Source: Dyella sedimenti (GTDB taxonomy: Bacteria > Pseudomonadota > Gammaproteobacteria > Xanthomonadales > Rhodanobacteraceae). From it: a stretch of DNA of 64,000 bases. Below the pieces are notes generated by a model, which saw nothing but the letters and a program-made list of their open reading frames with translations, did not search any database and was not told the DNA's origin. Both the position numbers and the translations under genes were made by a program. The stretch lies in the NCBI RefSeq assembly GCF_022760995.1, contig NZ_JAKWJO010000001.1, positions 248,001-312,000 of the forward strand, given 5' to 3'. Positions 54,512-63,184 of the stretch are shown in pieces. Each line of letters starts with the position of its first letter. Position 1 is the stretch's first letter.

Positions 54512-56788
54512 TCATCGGCCGTCGCGCACGGCCTGCGTGGCCGGTGCCGGGGCCTTGCCGCGAACCAGCCACAGCGAGGCCACGAACAGCGCGATCAGGA
54601 CGGCGCCCACCGCGAACAGGCTGTCGCCCGGCACGCGCAGCCACACCAGCAGGTGCACCAGCGGCGTGTCCATGACCTCGGCCGAACGGGCGAACCAGTA
54701 GCCATGCTCCAGCGCCGCGTGCAACTGGATCAATCCCAGCGGCAGCAGGGTGAACAGCGCCATCATCGACAGGCCGATGTTCATCAGCCAGAACGCGCTG
54801 CGCAGCCAGCCCTCGCGCCATGCGGCTTCCGGCTTGATACCGCGCAGGCAGAACAGCATCAGACCCAGGCCGAGCATGCCGTACACGCCGAACAGCGCGG
54901 TATGGCCGTGCAGCGGGGTCAGGTTGAGACCCTGCATGTAGTACAGCGCGATCGGCGTGTTGACCAGGAAGCCGAACATGCCCGCGCCCACCAGGTTCCA
55001 GAAGCTCACCGCCACGAAGAACACGATCGGCCAGCGATAGCGCGCCATCCACGGCGCCATGTGCTGCGCGCGCCAGGTGCCGTAGGCCTCCATGCCGATC
55101 AGGGCCAGCGGCACCACTTCCAGCGCCGAGAAGCTGGCGCCCAGCGCGATCACCGCGGTGGTGGTGCCGGTGAAGTACAGGTGGTGCAGCGTGCCCAGCA
55201 CGCCGCCGGCCATGAACACGATGGTGGCGAACAGCACGTTGGTGGTGGCGCTGCGCGCGCGCAGCAGGCCGAGCCGCACGAACAGGTAGCTGATGACGGC
55301 GGTGGCGAACACCTCGAAGAAGCCTTCCACCCACAGGTGTACCACCCACCAGCGCCAGTATTCGACCATCGCGATATGGGTGTGCTCGCCCCACATCAGG
55401 CCCGCGCCGTAGAGCAGGCCGATCGCCACGGTGGAAAGGAACAAGAGGCCCACGATGGAGGAGGTGTCGTCCCTGCGCTTGATCGCCGGCCACAGCGCGC
55501 GGCCCACCAGGAACAGCCACAGCATCAGGCCGATGAACAGGAAGATCTGCCAGAAGCGACCGAGGTCCACGTACTCCCAGCCCTGGTGGCCGAACCAGAA
55601 GTTGTACTTCAGGCCCATCTTGTCCATCACCGCGAACCACTGGCCGGCGAACGAGCCCACCACGATCACCAGCAGGCATACCCACAGGAAGTTCACGCCC
55701 AGGTGCTGGAACTTCGGCTCGTAGCCGCCGATCACCGGCGCGATGTAGAGGCCGGTGCCCAGCCAGGCGGTGGTGATCCACAGCACGGCCAGCTCGGTAT
55801 GCCAGGTGCGCGTAAGGCTGTAGGGCAACACGTTGGCCAGCGCATAGCCATAGACGTCCTGGCCTTCCACCTGGTAGTGCGCGGTGGTGGCGCCGAACAG
55901 GATCTGCACCAGGAACAGCGCGATCACCACCCAGAAATACTTGGCGGTGGCCCTCATCGACGGCGTGGCCTTGAAGGCGGCCAGCGGGTCCTGCGCCGGT
56001 GGCGTGGCAGGCGCTTCCTTGTGGCTCTGTGCGGTGTGGTACCAGGCCAGCAGGCCGATGCCACAGATCAGGAAGATCACGCTGAACACCGACCACATCA
56101 GGCTGGATGGCGTCGGCGTGTTGCCCACCACCGGATCGTACGGCCAGTTCTGCGTATAGCTGATGGTGCGGCCGGGACGTTCCGTCGCCGCTGCCCAACT
56201 GGTCCACCAGAAGAAGGAGGCGAGCATGCGGCGATGCTCCATGTCGCCGACGGTGTTGTCGCGCATCGCATAGGCCTTGCGCAGATGGGCGGTGGCCGGG
56301 TCGTTGCTGAACAGGCTCTCGTAATGCGCGCCCACCACCGCCATCGCCTGCGCGCGCAGCGCCGAGACGGTGATGGTGTCCCTGGCCGGATCGTAGGTGT
56401 TGTTTCGCAGCTCCTGCTGCACGCGGACCCTGAGCGCGGCCTGCTGCGCGGCATCCAGCGCGTCGAAGGAGGCGGCGCCCTGGTTGCGCGCCAGCAGCTC
56501 CAGCATGGCTTGGGCTTCGCGATGCAGCCAATCCGCGCTCCAGTCCGGCGCCACCAGCGCGCCATGGCCCCAGATGGTGCCGAGCTGCTGGCCGCCGATG
56601 CTCTGCCAGACTTCGCGGCCTTCCTCCATGTCGGCCCTGGTGAAAAGGGTCTGGCCGTCAACGGTCAGCACGGCGTGCGGCAGCGGCGGCGCCTGCTGGT
56701 GCACCTCGTCGCCTATCCACAACAATACCCCGAAGGTCACCAGCAGCAACGCTGCCAGGCCCAGCCATAGTTTTCGCGTACTGCTCAT
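54512..56788 (-). CDS. norZ: Quinol-dependent nitric oxide reductase
   Basis: 758 residues in one chain, the size of qNOR. It has an N-terminal membrane anchor and an extended periplasmic region (about residues 30-220) that replaces the cytochrome c subunit. This is followed by a 12-helix NorB-type core with heme and FeB ligands in RTWHTELAVLWI, GEHTHIAMVEYWRWWVVHLWVEGFFEVFA and GTLHHLYFTG, plus GHTALFGVYGM. It reduces NO to N2O with quinol in the inner membrane, linking it directly to the ubiquinone made by the neighbouring ubi genes. An FNR-type site lies 62.5 bases upstream. Confidence 0.95.
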   Translation of the reverse strand: MSSTRKLWLGLAALLLVTFGVLLWIGDEVHQQAPPLPHAVLTVDGQTLFTRADMEEGREVWQSIGGQQLGTIWGHGALVAPDWSADWLHREAQAMLELLARNQGAASFDALDAAQQAALRVRVQQELRNNTYDPARDTITVSALRAQAMAVVGAHYESLFSNDPATAHLRKAYAMRDNTVGDMEHRRMLASFFWWTSWAAATERPGRTISYTQNWPYDPVVGNTPTPSSLMWSVFSVIFLICGIGLLAWYHTAQSHKEAPATPPAQDPLAAFKATPSMRATAKYFWVVIALFLVQILFGATTAHYQVEGQDVYGYALANVLPYSLTRTWHTELAVLWITTAWLGTGLYIAPVIGGYEPKFQHLGVNFLWVCLLVIVVGSFAGQWFAVMDKMGLKYNFWFGHQGWEYVDLGRFWQIFLFIGLMLWLFLVGRALWPAIKRRDDTSSIVGLLFLSTVAIGLLYGAGLMWGEHTHIAMVEYWRWWVVHLWVEGFFEVFATAVISYLFVRLGLLRARSATTNVLFATIVFMAGGVLGTLHHLYFTGTTTAVIALGASFSALEVVPLALIGMEAYGTWRAQHMAPWMARYRWPIVFFVAVSFWNLVGAGMFGFLVNTPIALYYMQGLNLTPLHGHTALFGVYGMLGLGLMLFCLRGIKPEAAWREGWLRSAFWLMNIGLSMMALFTLLPLGLIQLHAALEHGYWFARSAEVMDTPLVHLLVWLRVPGDSLFAVGAVLIALFVASLWLVRGKAPAPATQAVRDGR

Positions 56789-56843
56789 GACGCATCTCCC
56801 TGGACGATGCGCTCATGCTCGGCGTCGCGGCCAAACCGTGACG

Positions 56844-56857
56844 ATGACGCAAGTCAA
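56844..56857 (-). promoter_or_regulatory. FNR-type site before norZ
   Basis: On the norZ strand it reads TTGAC-TTGC-GTCAT, centre 56850.5, and would place transcription start near 56809 for a -41.5 position. It is one of two such sites in the divergent region between norZ and the CopD-like gene. Confidence 0.65.
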
Positions 56858-56923
56858 GCCACTCCCAGAGGGCGGGTGACGGAATGTCGCGCAGCGTTTG
56901 GACGTCCATAAATTTCGCGAAAA

Positions 56924-56937
56924 CTGACTCAGGTCAG
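56924..56937 (+). promoter_or_regulatory. FNR-type site before the CopD-like gene and tpx
   Basis: CTGAC-TCAG-GTCAG is a perfect 5-4-5 palindrome centred 57.5 bases before the ATG at 56988. The expected start of transcription near 56972 leaves a short leader containing the GGAGA ribosome site. Confidence 0.65.
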
Positions 56938-56987
56938 AGCGTTGTCGTCGTCGAAGCAGCCTCATGGGCACCGCTTGCGGAGACGAC

Positions 56988-57425
56988 ATGGGCGCCTGGT
57001 ACCCCGTTCTGTTGCTGGTCCATCTTTCCTGCGCGATCGTCTTCGTGGGCGCGGCGGCGTTCGAGGTATTCATCCTCGAAGGGCTGCACCGCACGTTCGA
57101 TCACGCCACGATGGAGCGCATCGAGCAGGCCGTGATGCGGCGGGCGCGCCGGGTGATGCCATGGGTGGTGACCCTGCTGTACGCCAGCGGCATTTCGCTG
57201 TTCGCGACACGCTGCGCGGGGCTGAGCTGCCTGCGCACGCACTTCGGCTGGCTGCTGCTGGCCAAGGTGACGCTGGCGCTGGCGGTGCTGACGGTATTCA
57301 TCAGCACGGTACGGGCCGGCGGGCGGGGCGGGCTCGATCCCTGCCGCTTCAGGCATACCCATCGCATCGTGCTGGCGCTGATGGCGGGCATCGTCTTTCT
57401 GGCCAAGGCCATGTTCTACTTGTAG
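56988..57425 (+). CDS. CopD-like four-helix membrane protein
   Basis: 145 residues from the ATG after GGAGACGAC. There are four membrane helices with His residues at LLVHLSC and RHTHRIVLA that could hold heme or copper, and the typical ending FLAKAMFYL. The family is often annotated as CopD copper-resistance-like; its role is not established. The FNR-type site upstream and tpx 23 bases downstream suggest a role during denitrification or nitrosative stress. Confidence 0.75.
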   Translation: MGAWYPVLLLVHLSCAIVFVGAAAFEVFILEGLHRTFDHATMERIEQAVMRRARRVMPWVVTLLYASGISLFATRCAGLSCLRTHFGWLLLAKVTLALAVLTVFISTVRAGGRGGLDPCRFRHTHRIVLALMAGIVFLAKAMFYL

Positions 57426-57448
57426 GCCCCAACCAGTGAGGTATCCCC

Positions 57449-57949
57449 ATGTCCCAAGTCACCCTCAAGGGCCAGCCGATCCAGGTCGATGGCCATTTCC
57501 CCGCCGAAGGCGAGCAGGCGCCGGCATTCTCGCTGGTCGGCAAGGACCTGGCCGATGCGACGCTCGCCAGCTTTGCCGGCAAGCGCAAGGTGCTCAACAT
57601 CTTCCCCAGCGTCGACACGCCGACCTGCGCCACCTCCGTGCGCCGCTTCAACGAGAAGGCCAGCCAGCTCGACGACGCGGTGGTGCTGTGCATCTCCGCC
57701 GATCTGCCGTTCGCGCAGGCGCGCTTCTGCGGCGCGGAGGGATTGGACAACGTGGTGACCCTGTCCACCCTGCGCGGGCGCGATTTCCTGAAGGACTACG
57801 GCGTGGCGATCGCCTCGGGACCGCTGGCCGGACTGGCGGCGCGCGCGGTGGTGGTGCTGGATGAGCACGACAAGGTCGTGCACAGCGAGCTGGTGGGCGA
57901 GATCGCCCACGAGCCGGACTACGACGCCGCGCTCGCTGCCCTGAACTGA
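57449..57949 (+). CDS. tpx: Thiol peroxidase
   Basis: 166 residues (E. coli Tpx 168) with a GAGG site before the ATG. The peroxidatic Cys60 lies in [17 protein letters not shown] and the resolving Cys94 in ARFCGAEG. The N-terminal [24 protein letters not shown] is also diagnostic. It reduces peroxides using thioredoxin. It is probably co-transcribed with the CopD-like gene from an FNR-type promoter, linking peroxide defence to the anoxic programme. It ends at a REP element. Confidence 0.93.
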   Translation: MSQVTLKGQPIQVDGHFPAEGEQAPAFSLVGKDLADATLASFAGKRKVLNIFPSVDTPTCATSVRRFNEKASQLDDAVVLCISADLPFAQARFCGAEGLDNVVTLSTLRGRDFLKDYGVAIASGPLAGLAARAVVVLDEHDKVVHSELVGEIAHEPDYDAALAALN

Positions 57950-57955
57950 AACGAC

Positions 57956-58036
57956 TGTAGGAGCGCACCCAGTGCGCGACCGGCTTGCATGGAAGTTATG
58001 CCGTCGCAGCGGTCGCGCACAGGGTGCGCTCCTACA
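57956..58036. repeat. REP-like inverted pair, copy 5
   Basis: TGTAGGAGCGCACCCAGTGCGCGACC faces GGTCGCGCACAGGGTGCGCTCCTACA. It lies between the convergent tpx and azurin genes. Confidence 0.88.
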
Positions 58037-58049
58037 GTGAAGGGCGGTA

Positions 58050-58499
58050 TTACTTGGAAAGCGTCAGCGTGCCCTTCATCAGGGCGGCGTGGCCGGGGAA
58101 GGTGCAGAAATAGGCGTACTGCTCGCCGGCCTTGAGCTTGGCGACCGGGAAGGTGACGCTGTCGGACTCGCCGCCGCCCACCAGCTTGGTGTGGGCGATC
58201 ACGCGGGCGTCGTCGGGCTTGACGTAGTTCTGGTCGGCGCCGGCCTTCATGCCGTCGGCGATGATGCCGGCTTCGTCGGCGCTGTGGCCGAGCACCCAGT
58301 TGTGGCCCATCGAGGCCTTGGGCAGCTTGCCGGTGTGCTTGAGCGTCACCGTGAACTGCTTGCAGGTCTTGGGCACTTCGATGCTCTTCTGGTTGAACTG
58401 CATCGCGTCGCTGCCCTCGATGGTGGTGCTGCAGTCGGCGGCCCACAGGGGGGCGGCGAACAGGCCGAGCAGGGCGAGGGCAAGGGTCTTGCGGATCAT
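58050..58499 (-). CDS. azu: Azurin
   Basis: 149 residues with a signal peptide ending at WAADC. The blue-copper ligands are His in SMGHNWVL, and Cys, His and Met in [18 protein letters not shown]; the Cys pair of azurin is also present. It is a periplasmic electron carrier that can donate to copper nitrite reductases. The nearby NirK also has its own cytochrome domain, so both routes may exist. An FNR-type site is placed upstream. Confidence 0.95.
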   Translation of the reverse strand: MIRKTLALALLGLFAAPLWAADCSTTIEGSDAMQFNQKSIEVPKTCKQFTVTLKHTGKLPKASMGHNWVLGHSADEAGIIADGMKAGADQNYVKPDDARVIAHTKLVGGGESDSVTFPVAKLKAGEQYAYFCTFPGHAALMKGTLTLSK

Positions 58500-58562
58500 C
58501 GGGACATCTCCGTGGTATCTAGCGGGGAACCCAGACGATGATGATTCCCGTTACTGGCGACG

Positions 58563-58576
58563 CTGATCTGGATCAG
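58563..58576 (-). promoter_or_regulatory. FNR-type site before azurin
   Basis: CTGAT-CTGG-ATCAG is the closest match in the window to the FNR consensus TTGAT-N4-ATCAA. Its centre is 70.5 bases before the azurin ATG. CATCGT about 30 bases downstream is a weak -10. Confidence 0.68.
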
Positions 58577-58626
58577 CTTCCTGCGTAATCCGCGCGCATC
58601 GCGACATCCCACCGCACGATGCCCGG

Positions 58627-58657
58627 AACGAAAGAGGGCCGGGATGCCCCGGCCCTC
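58627..58657 (-). terminator. Rho-independent terminator of gap
   Basis: GAGGGCCGGG and CCCGGCCCTC form a 10-bp stem with a 4-base loop. On the gap strand it is followed by TTTCGTT, 23 bases beyond the gap stop. Confidence 0.8.
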
Positions 58658-58679
58658 CCGGTCGAACCGAAGGCGCGCC

Positions 58680-59693
58680 TTACTTCGCCGCCATCAGCGC
58701 GAGGGTCATGTCGAGCATGCGGTTGGAGAAGCCCCACTCGTTGTCGTACCAGCTCAGCACCTTCACCAGCGTGCCGTCCAGCACGCGGGTCTGGGTGGCG
58801 TCGTAGGTGGAGGAGGCCGGGTTGTGGTTGAAGTCGATCGACACCAGCGGCTTGGTGTTGACCGCCAGGATGCCCTTCAGGGCGCCGTTGGCGGCTTCGT
58901 TGATGGCCGCGTCGATCTCTTCCTTGCTGGTCGGGCGGGCGGCGTCGAAGGTCAGGTCGACCACCGACACGTTGATGGTCGGCACGCGCATGGCGAAGCC
59001 GTCCAGCTTGCCGTTGAGCTCGGGTAGCACCAAGCCCACCGCGGCGGCGGCGCCGGTCTTGGTCGGGATCTGCGAGTGCGTGGCCGAACGGGCGCGGCGC
59101 AGGTCGGAGTGGTAGACGTCCGTCAGCACCTGGTCGTTGGTGTAGGCGTGGATGGTGGTCATCAGGCCGCGCTGGATGCCGATCTTCTGGTGCAGCACCT
59201 TGGCCAGCGGCGCCAGGCAGTTGGTGGTGCAGGAGGCGTTGGAGATCACTTCCAGCTTGGAGGTGAGCTTGTCCTCGTTCACGCCGATGACGAAGGTGCC
59301 GTCCACGTCCTTGTCGCCCGGGGCGGAGATGATCACCTTCTTGGCGCCGGCGGCGAGGTGCGCGCTGGCCTTGGCCTTGGAGGTGAACAGGCCGGTGCAT
59401 TCCAGCACCACGTCCACGCCCAGCTGGCCCCAGGGCAGCTTGGACGGGTCGCGCTCGGCGCAGACCTTGATGCGGTCGCCGTTGACGATCAGGTCGCCGC
59501 CGTCCACCGACACGGTGCCCGGGAACTTGCCGTGCGCGGTGTCGTACTGGGTCAGGTGCGCGTTGGTCTCGGCATTGCCGAGGTCGTTGATCGCGACGAT
59601 CTGGATCTCGTCGGTGCGACCGGCTTCGTACAGTGCGCGCAGGATGTTGCGGCCGATGCGACCGTAACCGTTGATGGCGACCTTGATGGCCAT
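58680..59693 (-). CDS. gapA: Glyceraldehyde-3-phosphate dehydrogenase, type I
   Basis: 337 residues from [21 protein letters not shown]. The active-site [12 protein letters not shown] with the catalytic Cys is intact, as are HAYTNDQ and the C-terminal [12 protein letters not shown]. It oxidises glyceraldehyde-3-phosphate with NAD in glycolysis. An upstream in-frame start at 59735 would add 14 residues unlike the family. It is transcribed alone with its own terminator. Confidence 0.97.
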   Translation of the reverse strand: MAIKVAINGYGRIGRNILRALYEAGRTDEIQIVAINDLGNAETNAHLTQYDTAHGKFPGTVSVDGGDLIVNGDRIKVCAERDPSKLPWGQLGVDVVLECTGLFTSKAKASAHLAAGAKKVIISAPGDKDVDGTFVIGVNEDKLTSKLEVISNASCTTNCLAPLAKVLHQKIGIQRGLMTTIHAYTNDQVLTDVYHSDLRRARSATHSQIPTKTGAAAAVGLVLPELNGKLDGFAMRVPTINVSVVDLTFDAARPTSKEEIDAAINEAANGALKGILAVNTKPLVSIDFNHNPASSTYDATQTRVLDGTLVKVLSWYDNEWGFSNRMLDMTLALMAAK

Positions 59694-59876
59694 GGGACAG
59701 CGTCCTCCTGGTGAGGTGACGAAAATGGCGGTCATGGGGGCCGCCGTAAAGCGGTCATTTTAGCCTGAACCCGGCCGTTGCCTCATCCTGCGGCGATCGG
59801 TGTGCCGGGGCGGACTGTTCAGCAAGCCCGCGACGCGCTTGAATCGAGCTCCTTTCCCACCCACGGGGGCGAACCC

Positions 59877-60350
59877 ATGAGCAGCGACGCGGAACAGACC
59901 TTCGGCATCACCCTGGAGCAGGTGGCGGACTACGAGTTCAAGGTCCGCTTCGACGACACCGCCATCCCGGACCTGGCCACTGACGAGACCTCGCCGCTGG
60001 GCCACGATGCCGGTCCCAACCCGTCGCGCCTGCTGGCGGCGGCGGTGGCCAACTGCCTGGGCGCCAGCTTGCTGTTCGCTCTGCGCAAGTACAGGAACGC
60101 GCCGGGTCCGCTGGGCGCCAAGGCGAAGGCCACGCTGGCGCGCAACGAGCACGGCCGCTGGCGCATCACCCATATCGATGTCGGGCTGCGGCTTGGTGAC
60201 CAGGCCGGAGTACTGGAACACCTCGACCGCGTGCTGGCGCAGTTCGAGGACTTCTGCATCGTGACCCAGAGCGTGCGCCAGGGCATCGCGGTGGACGTCA
60301 CGGTCAGCGATGCGGCGGGCCAGCCGTTGCCCTTGCCCGGCGGTGGCTGA
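59877..60350 (+). CDS. OsmC/Ohr family protein
   Basis: 157 residues from MSSDAEQTFGITLEQVADYEFKV. The family pattern is present: GPNPSRLLAAAVANCLGASLLFAL with the first redox Cys, and FEDFCIVTQSVRQGI with the second. Members reduce organic hydroperoxides with a Cys pair. The subgroup and physiological substrate are not resolved. Confidence 0.82.
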   Translation: MSSDAEQTFGITLEQVADYEFKVRFDDTAIPDLATDETSPLGHDAGPNPSRLLAAAVANCLGASLLFALRKYRNAPGPLGAKAKATLARNEHGRWRITHIDVGLRLGDQAGVLEHLDRVLAQFEDFCIVTQSVRQGIAVDVTVSDAAGQPLPLPGGG

Positions 60351-60416
60351 GCCGCGGTGCCGGATTGTCACGCACCTATGGCAGACTCAGCCGTTTTCCC
60401 GTCGAGATCCTCACCC

Positions 60417-61226
60417 ATGCCGTTCCCACGCCGTCCGGTCGCCGCCGCGCTCATCCTTCTCGCCCTCGCTCCTGCGGTCCATGCCTGGGGGCAGCTCGGT
60501 CACAGCATCGTGGCCGACCTGGCCCAGCGCCACCTGAGCCCGGCCGCCGAGGCCGAGGTGGAGCGCCTGCTGGCGCCGGAGCACACCAAGTCGCTGGCCG
60601 ACATCGCCAGCTGGCCGGACGAGATCCGCAACGATCCCAGCAAGGATGCGCTGTGGAAGCAGACCCGTGCGCTGCACTACGTGGACTTCACCTCCGGCGA
60701 CTGCAACTACACGCCGCCGCGCGACTGCAAGGACGGCCAGTGCGTGGTCGAGGGCATCGACCACTACGTGAAGGTGCTGGGCGACAAGAGCCAGCCGGAT
60801 GCGGCCCGCCTGGAGGCGTTGAAGTTCGTGGTGCACTTCATCGGCGACGAGCACCAGCCGCTGCACGGCGGCTCGCGCGACGACAAGGGCGGCAATGCCT
60901 ACCAGGTGCAGTTCGAGGACAAGGGCACCAACCTGCACAGCGTGTGGGACTCGGGTCTGCTCAGGACGCGTGGCCTGGCGTGGAAGCCCTATGCCGACGA
61001 GCTGGAGGCGCGCGGCCCGGTAAGCCTGCCGGCGCCGATCCCGCCGTTCGACAACGCCTATGCGCAGTGGGCGGAAGAGTCCTGCCAGATCTCGCGCGAC
61101 ATCTATCCGGACGGCCACAAGATCGACCAGGCCTATGTCGATAAGGAACGGCCGGTGGCCGAGCTGCGCCTGCGCGAAGCGGGCCGCCGCCTGGCCGAAG
61201 TGCTCAACCTCACGCTCTCGAAGTGA
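60417..61226 (+). CDS. S1/P1 nuclease
   Basis: 269 residues with a signal peptide cut before AWGQLGH; the mature N-terminal Trp is itself a zinc ligand in this family. Other ligands lie in WPDEIR, LHYVDF, VVHFIGDEHQPLHGG and NLHSVWDSGL. These enzymes cleave single-stranded DNA/RNA and release 3'-phosphate, and are secreted or periplasmic. The start at 60417 is preferred because it gives a proper signal peptide. Confidence 0.9.
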   Translation: MPFPRRPVAAALILLALAPAVHAWGQLGHSIVADLAQRHLSPAAEAEVERLLAPEHTKSLADIASWPDEIRNDPSKDALWKQTRALHYVDFTSGDCNYTPPRDCKDGQCVVEGIDHYVKVLGDKSQPDAARLEALKFVVHFIGDEHQPLHGGSRDDKGGNAYQVQFEDKGTNLHSVWDSGLLRTRGLAWKPYADELEARGPVSLPAPIPPFDNAYAQWAEESCQISRDIYPDGHKIDQAYVDKERPVAELRLREAGRRLAEVLNLTLSK

Positions 61227-61631
61227 GGTGAGGGCGCGGGCCGCCGCAACGGCGGCCCGCGGCGCGGAGGGCGGGCGATGTCCCGCCTCCCCGACATCGG
61301 CGAACCTTTCTTTTTATTGCAATGCAGCATGACGCTTGCGCCCTCTCGGGCGGCCTCCGCGCGGCCGGTGGCGGCTCGATGGCGGCGCATCGCGCGTGGC
61401 GTTGGAATGGCGTGGCTTTTCGCGACCGATGACACCAGTGTCCACACCACCCGGGAGGCGCCAAGCAGACCAGTGTGCATCGCTCGTGTCGTCCTTGCTT
61501 GCCTGAGCGTAATACCAGTGGAGTGGGCTGGTCCGCATGCCAGCAGCAGTCCACTTGGGTGGTATGGACGATGTGGGAAAACGGCCGGAAAACCCTCTGG
61601 CGTACGTCGCCAGTTCTGCTAGTTTGAAACG
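61227..61631. other. Intergenic region between nuclease and pyruvate kinase genes
   Basis: This 405-base stretch begins with a perfect hairpin (61236-61260) that probably ends the nuclease transcript. The remainder is of lower GC toward pykA and should hold its promoter. An open frame at 61278-61622 has atypical composition and no ribosome site, so it is not called. Confidence 0.5.
61236..61260 (+). terminator. Hairpin after the nuclease gene
   Basis: GCGGGCCGCCG and CGGCGGCCCGC form a perfect 11-bp stem with a 3-base loop, 9 bases after the stop. There is no T-run, so it may be a weak terminator or an RNA stabiliser. Confidence 0.5.
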
Positions 61632-63104
61632 ATGACTACCGACACTCCGCTGCGCCGCACAAAAATTGTCGCCACCCTCGGTCCCGCCACCGATGCGCCT
61701 GGCATGCTCGAAAAAATCATCGCCGAAGGCGTCGATGTGGTTCGCTTGAACCTCTCCCACGGCCAGCCGGACGACCACCGTGCCCGCGCCAACGCGGTGC
61801 GCGATGCGGCGGCCAAGCTGGGCCGCGAAGTCGGCGTGCTGGCCGACCTGCAAGGTCCGAAGATCCGCGTCGAACGGTTTGCCAATGGCCCGGTCGAACT
61901 GCGCGTGGGCGACAGCTTCGTGCTCGATTGCAGCCCCAATGCGCCGCTGGGCGACAACACCCGCGTGGGCGTGAGCTACTACGGCCTGCCCAACGACGTC
62001 GCCGCGGGCGACGTGCTGCTGCTCGACGACGGCCTGGTCGCGATGACGGTGGAATCCGTGGTCGGCGCCGAGGTGCGCTGCCGCGTGCTGATCGGCGGTC
62101 GCCTTTCCGACCGTAAGGGCCTGAACCGCCAGGGCGGCGGCCTTTCCGTCAACGCGCTGTCGGACAAGGACCGCGCCGATATCAAGCTGGCCGCCGAGAT
62201 CGGCGCCGACTTCCTGGCTGTGTCCTTCGTGCGCTCGGGCGCCGACATGCACGAGGCGCGCCGCCTGCTGGAAGAGGCCGGCGGCAAGGCCTCGCTGGTG
62301 GCCAAGATCGAGCGCGCGGACGCCATCCCCGTACTCGGCGAGATCATCGACGCCTCCGACGTGGTGATGGTGGCGCGCGGCGACCTGGGCGTGGAGATCG
62401 GCGACGCCGAGCTGCCGGGCCTGCAGAAGAAGATCATCCGCGAGTCGGTGCAGCGCAACCGCGCGGTCATCACCGCCACGCAGATGCTGCAGTCGATGGT
62501 GCGTTCGCCGATCCCGACCCGCGCCGAAGTGCTCGACGTGGCCAATGCCGTGATCGACGGCACCGACGCGGTGATGCTGTCGGAGGAATCGGCCGCCGGT
62601 GCGCACCCGGACAAGGCGGTGGCCGCGCTGCGCCGCATCTGCCTGGGCGCCGAACGCCAGTTCGAGCCCAAGGAAGACCCGGCCACGCAGGGACACCTGC
62701 TGGACCGTACCGACCAAGCCATCGCACTGGCGGCGATGGTGCTGGCCAGCCAGCTCGGCGTGCGCGCCATCGTGGCGTTGACCGAGTCGGGCGCCACCGC
62801 GCAGTGGCTGTCGCGCTATCGCACGGCCGTGCCGATCTACGCACTGTCGCCGTTCGACGACGCCCGCCGCCGCATGCTGGTGCTGCGCGACGTGCAGCCG
62901 GTGAAGTTCACCCATGCCTCGCAGAATCCGGCCGTCTCGGCGCGCGATGCCGTGCGCCAGTTGTTCGAGCAGGGCAAGCTGTCCGAGGGCGACCGCGTGG
63001 TGCTGACCCATGGCGACCATATCGGCCAGGGTGGCGGCACCAATACGCTGAAGTTGCTTTCGGTGGGCGCCGAGGGTGTGGTGGAGTGCCTGCGCGACCT
63101 GTAG
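61632..63104 (+). CDS. pykA: Pyruvate kinase
   Basis: 490 residues. It starts RRTKIVATLGPATDAPGMLEKIIAEGVDVVRLNLSHG, with LADLQGPKIRVERF, the active-site signature IPVLGEIIDASDVVMVARGDLGVEIG and the ATATQM-like TATQMLQSMVRSPIPTRAE. The C-terminal domain is present. It makes ATP and pyruvate from phosphoenolpyruvate. It lies near gap and the aldolase gene, so glycolytic genes are loosely grouped here. Confidence 0.96.
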   Translation: MTTDTPLRRTKIVATLGPATDAPGMLEKIIAEGVDVVRLNLSHGQPDDHRARANAVRDAAAKLGREVGVLADLQGPKIRVERFANGPVELRVGDSFVLDCSPNAPLGDNTRVGVSYYGLPNDVAAGDVLLLDDGLVAMTVESVVGAEVRCRVLIGGRLSDRKGLNRQGGGLSVNALSDKDRADIKLAAEIGADFLAVSFVRSGADMHEARRLLEEAGGKASLVAKIERADAIPVLGEIIDASDVVMVARGDLGVEIGDAELPGLQKKIIRESVQRNRAVITATQMLQSMVRSPIPTRAEVLDVANAVIDGTDAVMLSEESAAGAHPDKAVAALRRICLGAERQFEPKEDPATQGHLLDRTDQAIALAAMVLASQLGVRAIVALTESGATAQWLSRYRTAVPIYALSPFDDARRRMLVLRDVQPVKFTHASQNPAVSARDAVRQLFEQGKLSEGDRVVLTHGDHIGQGGGTNTLKLLSVGAEGVVECLRDL

Positions 63105-63184
63105 GCGTGCCGTTGGCATCGGCCGAGGCCCATTGGGACTAGAATCCGGCCGACGCCACCCCACCCATGCGCAGGAGGTTTTCC

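Noticed and set aside
54473..56770. A 765-codon frame opposite norZ, and similar long frames opposite uup, the FAD oxidase and the TyDC-like gene
   Set aside because: The sequence is low-complexity, rich in Arg, His, Gln and Ala, and fully overlaps conserved enzymes on the other strand.
61278..61622. A 114-codon frame before pykA
   Set aside because: It has low third-position GC compared with neighbours, no ribosome site and no domain. The region fits a promoter better.
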